Assembly: GCA_002376235.1 (NCBI GenBank)
Contig: DFNX01000006.1
Coordinates: forward strand, 1 to 64,000
Source: Neorhizobium sp. UBA3556
GTDB taxonomy: Bacteria > Pseudomonadota > Alphaproteobacteria > Rhizobiales > Rhizobiaceae
Length of the DNA stretch: 64,000 nucleotides
Direction of reading: 5' to 3'
The notes beneath the pieces were generated by a model. The model did no database searches. It had not been told where the DNA came from and saw only the letters and a list, made by a program, of their open reading frames with translations. The translations under genes were made by a program, and so were the position numbers. Shown here piece after piece: positions 15,766-24,895 of the stretch. Within the stretch, counting starts at the first letter, position 1; the number at the start of each line of letters is the position of its first letter.

Positions 15766-17464
15766 ATGTCGGATATGGAAGCAGGTCGCGATTCATCTCA
15801 GAAACCGGTGTCCGTGAAAGCGCAAACCTCCCTCAATTTAAGCCGGCGGAACCTTCTTGTCGCAGGTATTTCCTTCGCCGCGCTGTCGGCGATCAGCCAG
15901 GTCACGACCGCACAAAAGGCTGTCGCACAACAGTCAGCACCGTCTGGCGGGAAACGTCCAAATATCCTTGTCATATTCAGTGACGACGTCGGTCAGACGA
16001 ACCTGAGTTTGTACAGCCGCGGCGTGATGGGTTATCGAACACCCAATATTGATCGCATCGGTCTCGAAGGAGCAATGCTCACGGACTATTACGGTGAAAA
16101 TTCCTGCACCGCGGGAAGAGCAGCATTCATCACGGGGCAATACGCGGTCCGCGTTGGACTGCCGAAGGTTGGCCTGGTCGGCTCGCCGCAGGGGCTCTCG
16201 GAAAAAGACGTGACTTTTGCTGAGCTTCTGAAGCCGTTGGGCTATGCGACAGGGCAATTCGGAAAGAACCATCTCGGTGATCGCAACGAATTTCTGCCAA
16301 CCGTACATGGCTTCGACGAGTTTCTTGGAAACCTCTATCATCTCAACACACATATCGAAATGTATGACGAGGATTACCCCAAGAGCCAGTAATTCATCGA
16401 CAAGTTTGGCCCCCGCGGCGTTATTCATTCTCACGCGATGACAGAGGACGACGCGACGGTTGACCCACGTTTTGGCAAGGTGGGTAAGCAGAAGATTGAA
16501 GATACCGGTCCCCTGACGATTGAGCGTATCAAAGGGATTGATCGGGAATACCTTGATGGTGCGAAACGGTTCATCACCAAGGCGAAAGAGGATAATAAGC
16601 CGTTCTTCACATGGTTTGCCGCCTCCCGCATGCACTTCCGACACTTCTCTCCGACGAGGCAGAAGGCAAAACAGGTCAGGGCATTTACGCTGACGGGATG
16701 GTCGAACATGACGGCCACGTCGGGGAACTGCTGAAGCTTCTTGACGACCTGGATATTGCCGACGACACGTTTGTTCTATGGACAAGCGACAATGGTCCAA
16801 TGACAATGAATTGGCCCGATGGCGGAATGAGCCCGTTCAAATCCGAAAAGGCCACCAACTGGGAAGGCGCTTTCCGTGTCCCATTCGTTGTGCGTTGGCC
16901 AAGCGTGATCAAGCCGGGCACGGAGTTGAACAGCGTGGTTTCGCATCACGATTGGATGCCTACCCTCTATGGGGCGATCACCGGGACGGATCTCAAATCG
17001 GATCTGTTGGATGGAAAAGATGTCGGAGGTGCCACCTACAAGGTTCATCTCGATGGATATGATTTGCTGCCGTACCTCCAAGGTCAGGAGGAAAAAACGC
17101 CCCGCAAAGAATTCTTGTATTTTGCCGATGACACCTCGCTCCTGGCGCTAAGGTGGAATGACGGAAGTTCACCGTCGCGGAACAGCGTGCTGAGCCTGGC
17201 ACTTGGGACTTCGGGCGAGATCCATTCGTTCAGCTACGCCTCCCTCTTATCGAAAATTTGCGACGAGATGCTTTTGAACGTGCAATGGATGAAATTACAA
17301 CTTACGCAATGTGGATTCAGGAGAGGCAATTCATGCTTGTGCCGACAAGCTTGTACGTAGCCAACGCGGTGAAATCCTTCGAAGCTTTCCCGCCGCGAGG
17401 TCTTCCTGCAAATTACTCGTTGTCTGAAGCTTTGAAGACAACGAGCAACGCAACGAATCCATAG
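15766..17464 (+). pseudogene. Second Tat-type arylsulfatase, inactivated
   Basis: The start ATG 15766 follows AAAGAGGTG. The N-terminus has a twin-arginine signal (LSRRNLLVAGIS). The sulfatase core is recognisable: VIFSDDVGQTN metal site, NSCTAGRAAF formylglycine motif, GKNHLGD, then SDNGPMTMNWPDGG. Three lesions break it. An in-frame TAA at 16390-16392 lies before FIDKFGPRG. A frameshift near 16630-16645 separates RMHFR from LLSDEAEGKTGQG. A second frameshift near 17160 comes after LLALRWNDG; the true C-terminus (DAFERAMDEI to AFPPRGLPANYSL) continues in another frame to 17464. The intact gene would encode about 565 residues. This is a different sulfatase subfamily from the one at 9191, and its loss narrows the cluster's substrate range. 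Confidence 0.88.
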
Positions 17465-18026
17465 TTTAAGGGTTCGGTATTTGCTTTGGGTGGAGCGACA
17501 CAGGGATAACGGCGGCGAGCGGATGAAGATCGGTGCCGTCGATCCCGCCTTGGCTTTGATTGCGGCGTGACACACAGTTGAGCGATTGATTTTTTAGAGT
17601 GAGATCCTTGCGGTCTGTCTGTTACCGGCAGCCACCGCACGCAGCACTCCAAACTTCCATAGCCAGCCGTACACGATGCCACCTTTCATGTAGGCTAAGT
17701 AACAAGAGTTTCAGTTGCTTAGAAGATTTTATAAGCAGGTCGCGGGTTTGTATTCGCTCAAGGGCATGAAGCCACAAGCTGTCGATCCAGCTCGATCATG
17801 AGATGCGACCGCAAGCGCGGGCGAGAACTACGTCGGTGTGCTCACTCCATGCTTCGGCCAGTGCCTGCGTGTCTATATATTCCCCTAATCGCTGCTAGTT
17901 TCCCTTTTTCAACGGCGATGGCGACCCAGTCGCCGGCGAATGACTTGTCGACGACGGCCTCTTCCCGATCATGGATCCGCAGTTTATGCGCGCCCTCCGT
18001 CACATAACTGCAATCAATCGTGGATA
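17465..18026. other. Intergenic region, no gene recognised
   Basis: About 560 bases between the dead sulfatase and the sugar ABC operon. A minus-strand frame (17842-18033) contains a coding-like stretch (SFAGDWVAIAVEKGKLAAI) but has no credible start and no recognised family. It may be a gene remnant. Nothing else can be supported. Confidence 0.4.
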
Positions 18027-18053
18027 TTGACAAATTATTTCCACAATGGAAAT
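18027..18053 (+). promoter_or_regulatory. Promoter and ROK-type operator of the sugar operon
   Basis: A TTGACA -35 element at 18027-18032 is followed by a palindrome at 18037-18053: ATTTCCA, CAA, TGGAAAT (perfect 7-base arms, flanked by further AT symmetry). The palindrome would overlap the -10 region and ends 25 bases before the first ATG. AT-rich palindromes of this form are typical for ROK (NagC/XylR) repressors, and a ROK gene is in this operon. Confidence 0.6.
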
Positions 18054-18078
18054 TAATTGGGTCACAGGAGGCTGAACC

Positions 18079-19350
18079 ATGAAAAAGACGATCGTCATGA
18101 TGACCGGATTGCTGCTCGCGAGCGCTTCCGCCGCTGCTGCTGATACGACAATCCGCTACATGAGCTGGAACCCGGCCCAGCTTGAAAAGGAAAAACCCGT
18201 CATCGCGGCGTTCGAGAAAGCCAATCCCGGGGTCAAGGTCGAAACATTGGCAATGCCGCCGAAGGATTACTGGCCGAGGCTGGCTGCACTTGCTGCTGCC
18301 GGTGATCTGCCTGACGTGATGATGATGTCCTCCGGTTATATCCAGGACTGGAGCGAGGCCGGTAACCTCGCCGACCTCACGCCCTTTGCCGATAAACTTG
18401 ATCTCGACGGCTATACCGAGAGCGCCGTCGATACCGCACGCCTTAACGGTGGCCTCTATGCAATGCCATTAAGCTGGTCCGGCCCGGTCTTGTTCTACAA
18501 CAAGGATGCCTTCGATAAGGCAGGTGTCGCATACCCGGCCGGCGACTGGACATGGGAGCAGTTTCGCGAGGCGGCCAAAAAGCTGACAATCGACAGCAAC
18601 GGCGACAAGGTCCCTGAACAATATGGTTATTCTGTCTTTGGCCGTTATGCGCAGGTGGATGGCTGGGTAATCCGCAACGGAGGCCGCTATCTCAATGTCG
18701 ATGCGACCGCGATCGAGCCGAATGCTCCGGCGATCAACGCGCTGCGTTTCCTCACCGATCTGGTGGTCAAGGATAAGATCGCGCCGGCGCCAAAGGATCT
18801 TCAGGGCGTGCGTTTCCAGGACGTGTTTCCACTGGGCATGAGTGCCATGTGGATCGACGGTTCCTGGAGCATCGACAATATCAGGACGGTTGCCGGCGAC
18901 AGTTTCAAATGGGGCATCGCTGAAGTGCCTAAGGGCCCTGATGCGACCGCGGATAGCGTGCGCGCCTATGCGTGGCCCGACATGATGTCTGTCGGCGCCA
19001 CATCGAAACAGAAGGAGCTGGCCGCCGCCTTCATTCGCCACATGACCGGCGAGACCCGCACCGCTCAGGATTTCAACAGCGGCACCGTACCGGCCTACAA
19101 GGTCGTTGCCGGCCGCGAGGACTGGCTGGAGCGCAGCAAGCAGCCCGACAACAAGGATGTGCTTCTCAACATCGGGACACAGCAGACCTACACCGGCTTT
19201 TCCAAAAACTGGGATAGCTGGCGCGGTTACGGCGCATCCGGTTCTGCTGGCATGAATGGCGAACTGGATGAGGTCTTCAACGGTCGCAAATCGCTGGACG
19301 AAGCGGTTAAAGCATTTGTTGCCTATGGCAACGATGCCCTCAACCGATAG
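18079..19350 (+). CDS. Sugar ABC transporter substrate-binding protein
   Basis: This 423-residue family 1 extracellular solute-binding protein has signal peptide MKKTIVMMTGLLLASASAAAA with mature start DTTIRYMSW. The two-lobed fold is recognisable from AAFEKANPGVKVETL, GDLPDVMMMSSGYIQDW and GGLYAMPLSWSGPVLFYNKDAFDKAG (typical of MalE/UgpB-like proteins). The ATG follows AGGAGG by 7 bases. It is the first gene of an operon with two permeases, a phosphodiester glycosidase, a ROK regulator and an ATPase. The ligand is unknown; the glycosidase suggests a glycoside carrying a phosphodiester or its breakdown product. Confidence 0.9.
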   Translation: MKKTIVMMTGLLLASASAAAADTTIRYMSWNPAQLEKEKPVIAAFEKANPGVKVETLAMPPKDYWPRLAALAAAGDLPDVMMMSSGYIQDWSEAGNLADLTPFADKLDLDGYTESAVDTARLNGGLYAMPLSWSGPVLFYNKDAFDKAGVAYPAGDWTWEQFREAAKKLTIDSNGDKVPEQYGYSVFGRYAQVDGWVIRNGGRYLNVDATAIEPNAPAINALRFLTDLVVKDKIAPAPKDLQGVRFQDVFPLGMSAMWIDGSWSIDNIRTVAGDSFKWGIAEVPKGPDATADSVRAYAWPDMMSVGATSKQKELAAAFIRHMTGETRTAQDFNSGTVPAYKVVAGREDWLERSKQPDNKDVLLNIGTQQTYTGFSKNWDSWRGYGASGSAGMNGELDEVFNGRKSLDEAVKAFVAYGNDALNR

Positions 19351-19407
19351 CCGCCATGGCGGGGTGGCGTTCATCCGCCCCGCAGGCTCCCGATAAAAGG
19401 ACATCCC

Positions 19408-20286
19408 GTGTCGACGACTGCTCGCACCTTTCCCTGGCTGGCCCTGTGTTTTCTTCTGCCCACCCTGCTTGGATTGACCGTCTTCAGGCTGGTGCCGATC
19501 GTCTGGGCGTTCGGCCTGTCATTCACCCGCTGGCAAATCTTCGATACCGCCAAATGGGTCGGCTTTGACAATTACCTGCACATCCTGACGTCACCCGTGG
19601 CCGCGAAGGTTTTTCTGAACACCTTGTGGTTCAGCATCATCTACGTTCCGGGTGCCGTCATGCTGGCGCTGGTGCTTGCTGTTCTGCTGAACAATACCCT
19701 GAAGATCTCTGCCTTCTTCCGTGGTGCATTCTTCCTGCCCTATATCACCGCCACAGTCGCTGTTGCGCTCGTGTGGAAATGGATTTTCTCGACGCGGTTT
19801 GGCATCCTCAACAACCTTCTGCTCTGGCTTGGTGTGACCGACCCACCGGCATGGCTCGCCGACCCGATGTGGTCGCTGCCCGCCGTTGCGATCGTCGCCA
19901 TCTGGAAGGATTGTGGATTTTTCATGCTGCTTCTGCTCGCGGGTCTGCAGACCATTGACGGCAGTGTCTACGAGGCAGCGCGCATGGATGGCGCCAGCAA
20001 GGTCCGACAATTTTTCCAGATCACCATCCCGCTTTTGTCGCGAAGCCTATTTTTCGTGCTGATTATCGCCATCGTCCGTTCGACGCAGACTTTCGAGCTG
20101 ACCTACGCGCTGACCGGCGGCGGTCCGAACGGAGCGTCAACCACACTGGCCTTCTTCATCTACGAAAATGCCTTCGTGAATTTCCAGATTGGTTATGCCT
20201 CGGCGCTCGCCTACCTCCTTTGTTTCGCCGTCGGACTTGTCACCCTCGTCAATTTTTACGTTCGCAGGAGGTGGGTCCATGAATAG
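19408..20286 (+). CDS. Sugar ABC transporter permease (MalF-type)
   Basis: This 292-residue permease has six predicted membrane segments (LALCFLLPTLLGLTVFRLVP first). The cytoplasmic EAA loop is VYEAARMDGASKVRQFFQITIP, which docks on the ATPase. It pairs with the permease at 20279, which it overlaps by 8 bases, indicating translational coupling. The GTG start at 19408 is supported by AAAGGACA upstream. It is the length usual for CUT1-family inner-membrane subunits. Confidence 0.9.
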   Translation: MSTTARTFPWLALCFLLPTLLGLTVFRLVPIVWAFGLSFTRWQIFDTAKWVGFDNYLHILTSPVAAKVFLNTLWFSIIYVPGAVMLALVLAVLLNNTLKISAFFRGAFFLPYITATVAVALVWKWIFSTRFGILNNLLLWLGVTDPPAWLADPMWSLPAVAIVAIWKDCGFFMLLLLAGLQTIDGSVYEAARMDGASKVRQFFQITIPLLSRSLFFVLIIAIVRSTQTFELTYALTGGGPNGASTTLAFFIYENAFVNFQIGYASALAYLLCFAVGLVTLVNFYVRRRWVHE

Positions 20287-21112
20287 AAACAGGACACTGA
20301 TCGCCCTTTATTGTCTGCTCGGCGCCTACGCGCTCATCACTTTGTCACCGTTCATCTGGATGCTGATCACCTCGTTCAAGGAACCGGCAGACCTGTTTCG
20401 CCTACCACCCAGTCTGATGCCGACAAAACTGCTGACAGATGACCCACTGTCGAACTACCGCTCCGTTCTGACAGAGCGTGACTTTTCCACCTTCTTCATC
20501 AACTCGGTCATCGTGTCTGGGTCGGCCGCGATCGGCCAGGTCATTACCTGTTCACTTGCAGGCTACGCTTTTGCGAAGTTGCCATTTCGTGGTTCGAACG
20601 CTTTATTCGCTGTCGTGCTGATCACATCTTTCGTGCCCAACGAAGTGACAATCATTCCTGAATATCTGCTGATGCGCGAACTTGGCTGGATCGACACCTT
20701 TCTGCCGCTGATCGTGCCATCCTTCCTTGTCGGCTCGTTCGGCACATTCATGCTGCGTGAATACTTCGGGGCGCTTCCGAACGACTATGCCGAAGCGGCA
20801 CGCATGGATGGTGCGGGTGGGTTCCGCATCTTCCGAAACATCTACCTGCCCTTAGCCGTGCCTGGGCTCATCTCCGTCTTCGTTGTTGCTTTTATCAATA
20901 ACTGGGACGAGCTGCTGCGGCCGATCCTCTATCTGAACTCGCCGAAGCTCTACACTGTACCACGCGGTCTCGTCAGCCTGGTCAGCGAATATGAGGCTCA
21001 ATGGACCGTGTTCATGGCCGGTTCCGTCATCTCCATTCTACCACTCGTCGCCATCTACATTCTTGGCCAACGCTATGTGATCCAGGGATTTGCCGGGGGT
21101 GGCATCAAATAA
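20279..21112 (+). CDS. Sugar ABC transporter permease (MalG-type)
   Basis: This 277-residue second permease has an N-terminal segment IALYCLLGAYALITLSPFIW, four or five more membrane segments, and the EAA loop DYAEAARMDGAGGFRIFRNIYLP. The start at 20279 is preceded by GCAGGAGGTGG and overlaps the end of the upstream permease gene; longer frames extend into that gene and were rejected. Two bases separate its stop from the start of the phosphodiester glycosidase gene, so the genes are tightly coupled. Confidence 0.9.
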   Translation: MNRNRTLIALYCLLGAYALITLSPFIWMLITSFKEPADLFRLPPSLMPTKLLTDDPLSNYRSVLTERDFSTFFINSVIVSGSAAIGQVITCSLAGYAFAKLPFRGSNALFAVVLITSFVPNEVTIIPEYLLMRELGWIDTFLPLIVPSFLVGSFGTFMLREYFGALPNDYAEAARMDGAGGFRIFRNIYLPLAVPGLISVFVVAFINNWDELLRPILYLNSPKLYTVPRGLVSLVSEYEAQWTVFMAGSVISILPLVAIYILGQRYVIQGFAGGGIK

Positions 21113-21114
21113 TC

Positions 21115-22536
21115 ATGGCGCAAAGTGCATCTGACATGGCTTCCATCATCAAGAAACGCGTTACCCTTTCCTCTGGTCATGAGGCTGATATCGCTATTGT
21201 TCACGTCGAGAGTTTTGCGGTCGAAGCGTTCAACGAGGTGTCGCCCGCTTCTCTGGTGACCCAAACGGAAATCGGCCTTGCCAGCGCGCGGCTGGGCGGG
21301 GCTGCAATCCATCCGGTCTCCCATCAATCGCTTAGGAGCAAGACGTCTGCGGTCGTCACAGGCATTGCCGGCAGCCGCCTCGAAATGCTTGCAGAGCGAG
21401 CAGTCACGATGGTTGGGCAATACGCCCGAGCAGGGCTGAGTGTCGAGGCACTATGGCAGGACCGACGAAGTGAGGTGCCATCGGTCGTGCCGGTGCCACT
21501 CGCTCATACCGAACTCATTCGCTTGAAGAGTGCAACGCTGGCAAGGGACGAGGTCTTTGCCAACGGAAACCATTTTCTGTTCGAGCCCCGAGAGTTCGAC
21601 ACGCCTTTCGAGGCCTATGGCGATCCGGTGGGCATGGTCGTCATAGGCGGCGTCATGCTGCATCCGCCGCAGGTCCCGCGGGCGTGTCTCATCAGCGACG
21701 AAAGCCGGTTTTCCATCAAAAGCCTTTCGTTCCATGATGTGCGCATCGTGTTGCCGGGAGGAGGAGCAGTGGAAAGCCACATCGCCGGTGGCTTTAACGC
21801 CGCCTCCTATGCCGGTCGCCCCGTTGCTATTGCGCGGTATTACGGTTCTTTTGATGGCCTCACACCATCAGGCGACGGTGTTTTCGAAGTGGCTGTCGTC
21901 GGGCAATATGCGGTTGCGTTTGGTTGGGGCGGACGGATGCCGATCCCGCGCACCGGTTGTGTGATCCGCTTTCCGCATGAACCGGATGTCGCGCTGATCC
22001 ATGCGTTGCGGTCAGGTGAAGCCCTGCGCTATTCGCTACGAAATGGTTCGATTGTGAATGCAGTACAATCGGGACCTCGGCTAGTCGTCAACGGTGTCGC
22101 TTCAGCGGACGATACAATCTTTGAAAAAGAGGGGGTCTTTATCTCGGGTGCTGCGGGAGATCTGCGGCAACCATCACCCTATAATTGGAAGGCCGACTGG
22201 CACGATACACGCGCCGCGCGGCTGGGTGCGGGGCTGGACGTCGACGGGCATCTGTTTTTCATCGCAGTCGAAGGTCAGTCCACCTATGCCGGCAACGGCG
22301 GTCCGGCACGAGGCGCAACGCTGCACGATCTCTCCGTTCTGATGCGCGATTGCGGTGCCATTCAAGCCTTGCATCTCGATGGCGGCGGCTCAACACAACT
22401 GTTTCGGCCGTTCGGGGGCTCCGTTCTACGCCCCGGTAACATTTGCAGGGGTTTCGAGGACGTTGAGGCAGACTATGATCGACCGATACCGCTTGGCTTG
22501 CGGCTGAAACTCAGGACCATGGATCAGACGGCATGA
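21115..22536 (+). CDS. Phosphodiester glycosidase family protein (NAGPA-like)
   Basis: This 473-residue protein has a C-terminal half that fits the phosphodiester glycosidase domain (PF09992, relatives of the uncovering enzyme NAGPA). It has ARLGAGLDVDGHLFFIAVEG, then ATLHDLSVLMRDCGAIQALHLDGGGSTQLF, the hallmark L-D-G-G-G-S-T stretch. These enzymes cleave a sugar-1-phosphodiester bond. The N-terminal 250 residues have no recognised family. No signal peptide is visible, so the enzyme appears cytoplasmic and would act after import by the co-encoded ABC transporter. An ATG 7 codons downstream is an alternative start. Placement between permease and ROK genes, with an ATGA overlap to the latter, shows it belongs to the pathway. 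Confidence 0.75.
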   Translation: MAQSASDMASIIKKRVTLSSGHEADIAIVHVESFAVEAFNEVSPASLVTQTEIGLASARLGGAAIHPVSHQSLRSKTSAVVTGIAGSRLEMLAERAVTMVGQYARAGLSVEALWQDRRSEVPSVVPVPLAHTELIRLKSATLARDEVFANGNHFLFEPREFDTPFEAYGDPVGMVVIGGVMLHPPQVPRACLISDESRFSIKSLSFHDVRIVLPGGGAVESHIAGGFNAASYAGRPVAIARYYGSFDGLTPSGDGVFEVAVVGQYAVAFGWGGRMPIPRTGCVIRFPHEPDVALIHALRSGEALRYSLRNGSIVNAVQSGPRLVVNGVASADDTIFEKEGVFISGAAGDLRQPSPYNWKADWHDTRAARLGAGLDVDGHLFFIAVEGQSTYAGNGGPARGATLHDLSVLMRDCGAIQALHLDGGGSTQLFRPFGGSVLRPGNICRGFEDVEADYDRPIPLGLRLKLRTMDQTA

Positions 22537-23657
22537 CCTTTCACCGCGCTTTCAACCAACTCCAGCGGCAGACGCTGGAGAATGTGATCGGGGCAGAAAC
22601 AGCACCCAGCCGCTTTGAACTATCGAGCCGGTTCGGCGTATCGCCTCAAACCATGACCCGTGCTGTCAAGGGCTTGGTAGAGGACGGTGTTCTCGATGAG
22701 GAGCCAGATGCCACAGGCACGCGTGGGCAACCTTCTCGGCGGCTGGTTTTTCGTTCGGGCAGCCTTTTGGTGGTCGGTCTTGTCATGGCCGACCACCGGA
22801 TTGCCGTCACAGTCGAGGACCTTGCAGGCAATCGCCTGCTCAAGGATGAAGAGTTCGGTCGATTTCAGGATCCGGAGCCAGCGACAACCAAGGCTGTCGC
22901 CATGATACGAAAGGCCTTTGATGCATTCCATGAGCATCGTCGTATCGTCGGGCTTGGTGTTGCCGCCCAAGGCTTTTTCACCGAGCGTGGACGACGGATG
23001 ATATCCAATGGCAATCCGGCAGCCTGGCCGGAAGTGGACCTCAAGGCTTCCCTCGAAGCCCAAACCGGTTTGCCCACAGTCATCCAGAACGATGCCAAGG
23101 CGATTGCGGTCGGGACCATTCGCGACGGGTTGGCGAGGCGGCACGGGCATTATTTCTGCCTTTATCTCGCCGGCGGTATCGGCGGTGCCCTGGTGCGTGA
23201 GGGCCAACTTTACGAGGGCCGTTCGGCAAATGCGGGTGAAGTCGGCTATTTTGTCCCGAGGGATGGCAACCGCCCCGTCGTCGGCAATTTTTTGAGAGCC
23301 GCTGAAATCGACGATCTCGGGTCATGGCAGGAAAGCCGGGCCGTGGAGGGCTCCGTTCTTGAATGGTGCAAGGCTGCCGGCGCGTCGCTTGGTGTCGTCG
23401 CACAGATGTGCGTGCGCATGTATGACATCGATGCACTCGTGGTCTGCTCGCCGCTTCCCCGTCCGGTCCTCAATGCCATTTGCCAGTCGATCGAGGTCGA
23501 CGCCATCGGCAGCAACATACTCGGGAAGCAGGAGGCTGCCAGCCTGTTGTACTGGCCCGGTGTTATTCCGATCAACGATACCAGCGTCAATCGTGGCGCT
23601 TGCGCTCTGGCAGCCTATCACTTCCTGCGCTCGGCTCCGCCAGAGATCGATACCTGA
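22533..23657 (+). CDS. ROK-family transcriptional regulator
   Basis: This 374-residue protein has an N-terminal winged helix-turn-helix (APSRFELSSRFGVSPQTMTRAVKGLVEDGVL, residues 18-50) followed by a ROK sugar-kinase-like domain with IVGLGVAAQGFFTERGR, VIQNDAKAIAVG and CLYLAGGIGGALVREGQLYEG. The zinc site usual in NagC-type proteins (CxCGxxGCxE) is not seen after NAGEVGYF, so structural details may differ. It overlaps the glycosidase gene by 4 bases. It is likely an autoregulating, sugar-responsive repressor acting at 18037-18053. Confidence 0.85.
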   Translation: MTFHRAFNQLQRQTLENVIGAETAPSRFELSSRFGVSPQTMTRAVKGLVEDGVLDEEPDATGTRGQPSRRLVFRSGSLLVVGLVMADHRIAVTVEDLAGNRLLKDEEFGRFQDPEPATTKAVAMIRKAFDAFHEHRRIVGLGVAAQGFFTERGRRMISNGNPAAWPEVDLKASLEAQTGLPTVIQNDAKAIAVGTIRDGLARRHGHYFCLYLAGGIGGALVREGQLYEGRSANAGEVGYFVPRDGNRPVVGNFLRAAEIDDLGSWQESRAVEGSVLEWCKAAGASLGVVAQMCVRMYDIDALVVCSPLPRPVLNAICQSIEVDAIGSNILGKQEAASLLYWPGVIPINDTSVNRGACALAAYHFLRSAPPEIDT

Positions 23658-23696
23658 CAGCCAGGCAAAGTCCTGATTTTAGAGAAAGTTTATTCC

Positions 23697-24779
23697 GTGG
23701 CACCCATATCCCTGCGCAACGTCCAGAAGAGTTACAACAAAAATGCCGTCATCCACGGCGTCGATCTCGAGATCGTTTCTGGTGAGTTCGTCGTGATCCT
23801 TGGTCCTTCCGGCTGCGGCAAATCAACACTTTTGCGCATGGTTGCAGGCCTTGAGGAAATAACTGCGGGCGAGGTTTCCATCGACGGGCGTATCGTCAAT
23901 GGGGTCGAACCGCGTGACCGCGGCTGCGCTATGGTATTTCAAAATTACGCCCTCTACCCGCACATGACCGTGGCCGCCAATATCGGATACGCATTGCGCG
24001 TTGCCGGCGTATCCAGGCCGGAACGCGAGCGGCGCATTGAAGAAACCGCGACCATCGTTGGTCTTTCCGGCTATCTTCAGCGCAAGCCCGCCGCGCTATC
24101 CGGTGGTCAGAGGCAGCGCGTCGCCATGGCGCGCGCCATCATCCGCCAACCCAAAGTCTTCCTGTTCGATGAGCCGTTGTCGAACCTCGATGCCAAGCTC
24201 CGTGTCCAGATGCGGGCCGAGATCAGGAAGCTGCACCGGCAACTTTCTGCGACGTCGATCTTCGTCACGCACGACCAGCATGAGGCGATGACGCTGGCTG
24301 ACCGCATCATCGTTATGAACGATGGGTGTGTGGAGCAGGTGGGAACGCCGGAAGAAATCTATCACCAGCCCGCGACCCGCTTCGTGGCCGGTTTCGTCGG
24401 CACGCCGGCGATGAACCTGCTTGAAGGCGAAATCACAGAGACGGGTTTGTTCAAAGACGCGGCTGGTAACATGATACCAATCGGCGGCGGACCGCTGACA
24501 TCGCTTGCAGGCCGAAAATTTGCCTTGGGCGTGAGAGCCGAAGCGGTAAGGCTCATCGACCCTGATGATCTGGGAGCGCTTGTCGGAATCGTCGATTTCG
24601 TGGAGGAGCTCGGTGCTAACCGTGTGGTCTACGCCAACGTCGCCGGATCGATGTTCTCTGTGGCGACATCTCAACCGGCCAGTATGCAGCCAGGCAAACG
24701 GCTTGGCTTCAAGTTCGATCCGAAAGATACGCATCTTTACGCGATGGAGAGCGGCCGACGAATAGGCAATCTCGTCTAG
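23697..24779 (+). CDS. Sugar ABC transporter ATP-binding protein (UgpC/MsmK type)
   Basis: This 360-residue ATPase has Walker A GPSGCGKST near residue 37, Q-loop MVFQNYALYPHMTV, signature LSGGQRQRVAMARAI, Walker B VFLFDEPLSNLDAKLR and switch His in VTHDQHEAMTLAD. A C-terminal regulatory OB-fold (TOBE, about 240-355) is typical of the MalK/UgpC group. The start is GTG at 23697 with AGAGAAAG upstream. It is the last gene of the operon and supplies energy to the permeases encoded at 19408-21112. The fragment of an IS5-type element begins directly at its stop codon, so the operon's natural 3' end may have been lost. Confidence 0.92.
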   Translation: MAPISLRNVQKSYNKNAVIHGVDLEIVSGEFVVILGPSGCGKSTLLRMVAGLEEITAGEVSIDGRIVNGVEPRDRGCAMVFQNYALYPHMTVAANIGYALRVAGVSRPERERRIEETATIVGLSGYLQRKPAALSGGQRQRVAMARAIIRQPKVFLFDEPLSNLDAKLRVQMRAEIRKLHRQLSATSIFVTHDQHEAMTLADRIIVMNDGCVEQVGTPEEIYHQPATRFVAGFVGTPAMNLLEGEITETGLFKDAAGNMIPIGGGPLTSLAGRKFALGVRAEAVRLIDPDDLGALVGIVDFVEELGANRVVYANVAGSMFSVATSQPASMQPGKRLGFKFDPKDTHLYAMESGRRIGNLV

Positions 24780-24895
24780 GCAGTGTCCCCATAAACAGGG
24801 TTCATCTTATTGGCGGTGTGTGCTTCCATCTCCTTGAAAGAAGTTTGCTATGCGCCGTCACGAATTGAGCGACGAAGAATGGGCTATTGTCCGTT
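24779..24895 (+). pseudogene. IS5-family transposase remnant (N-terminus)
   Basis: GGCAGTGTCCCCATAAAC looks like an IS5-type terminal sequence and starts at the stop of the ABC ATPase gene. An ATG at 24850 encodes MRRHELSDEEWAIV, the usual N-terminus of IS5/IS427-like transposases, then the match ends at about 24895, where HD-GYP sequence begins. It is a one-sided deletion remnant of about 115 bases. Confidence 0.7.
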
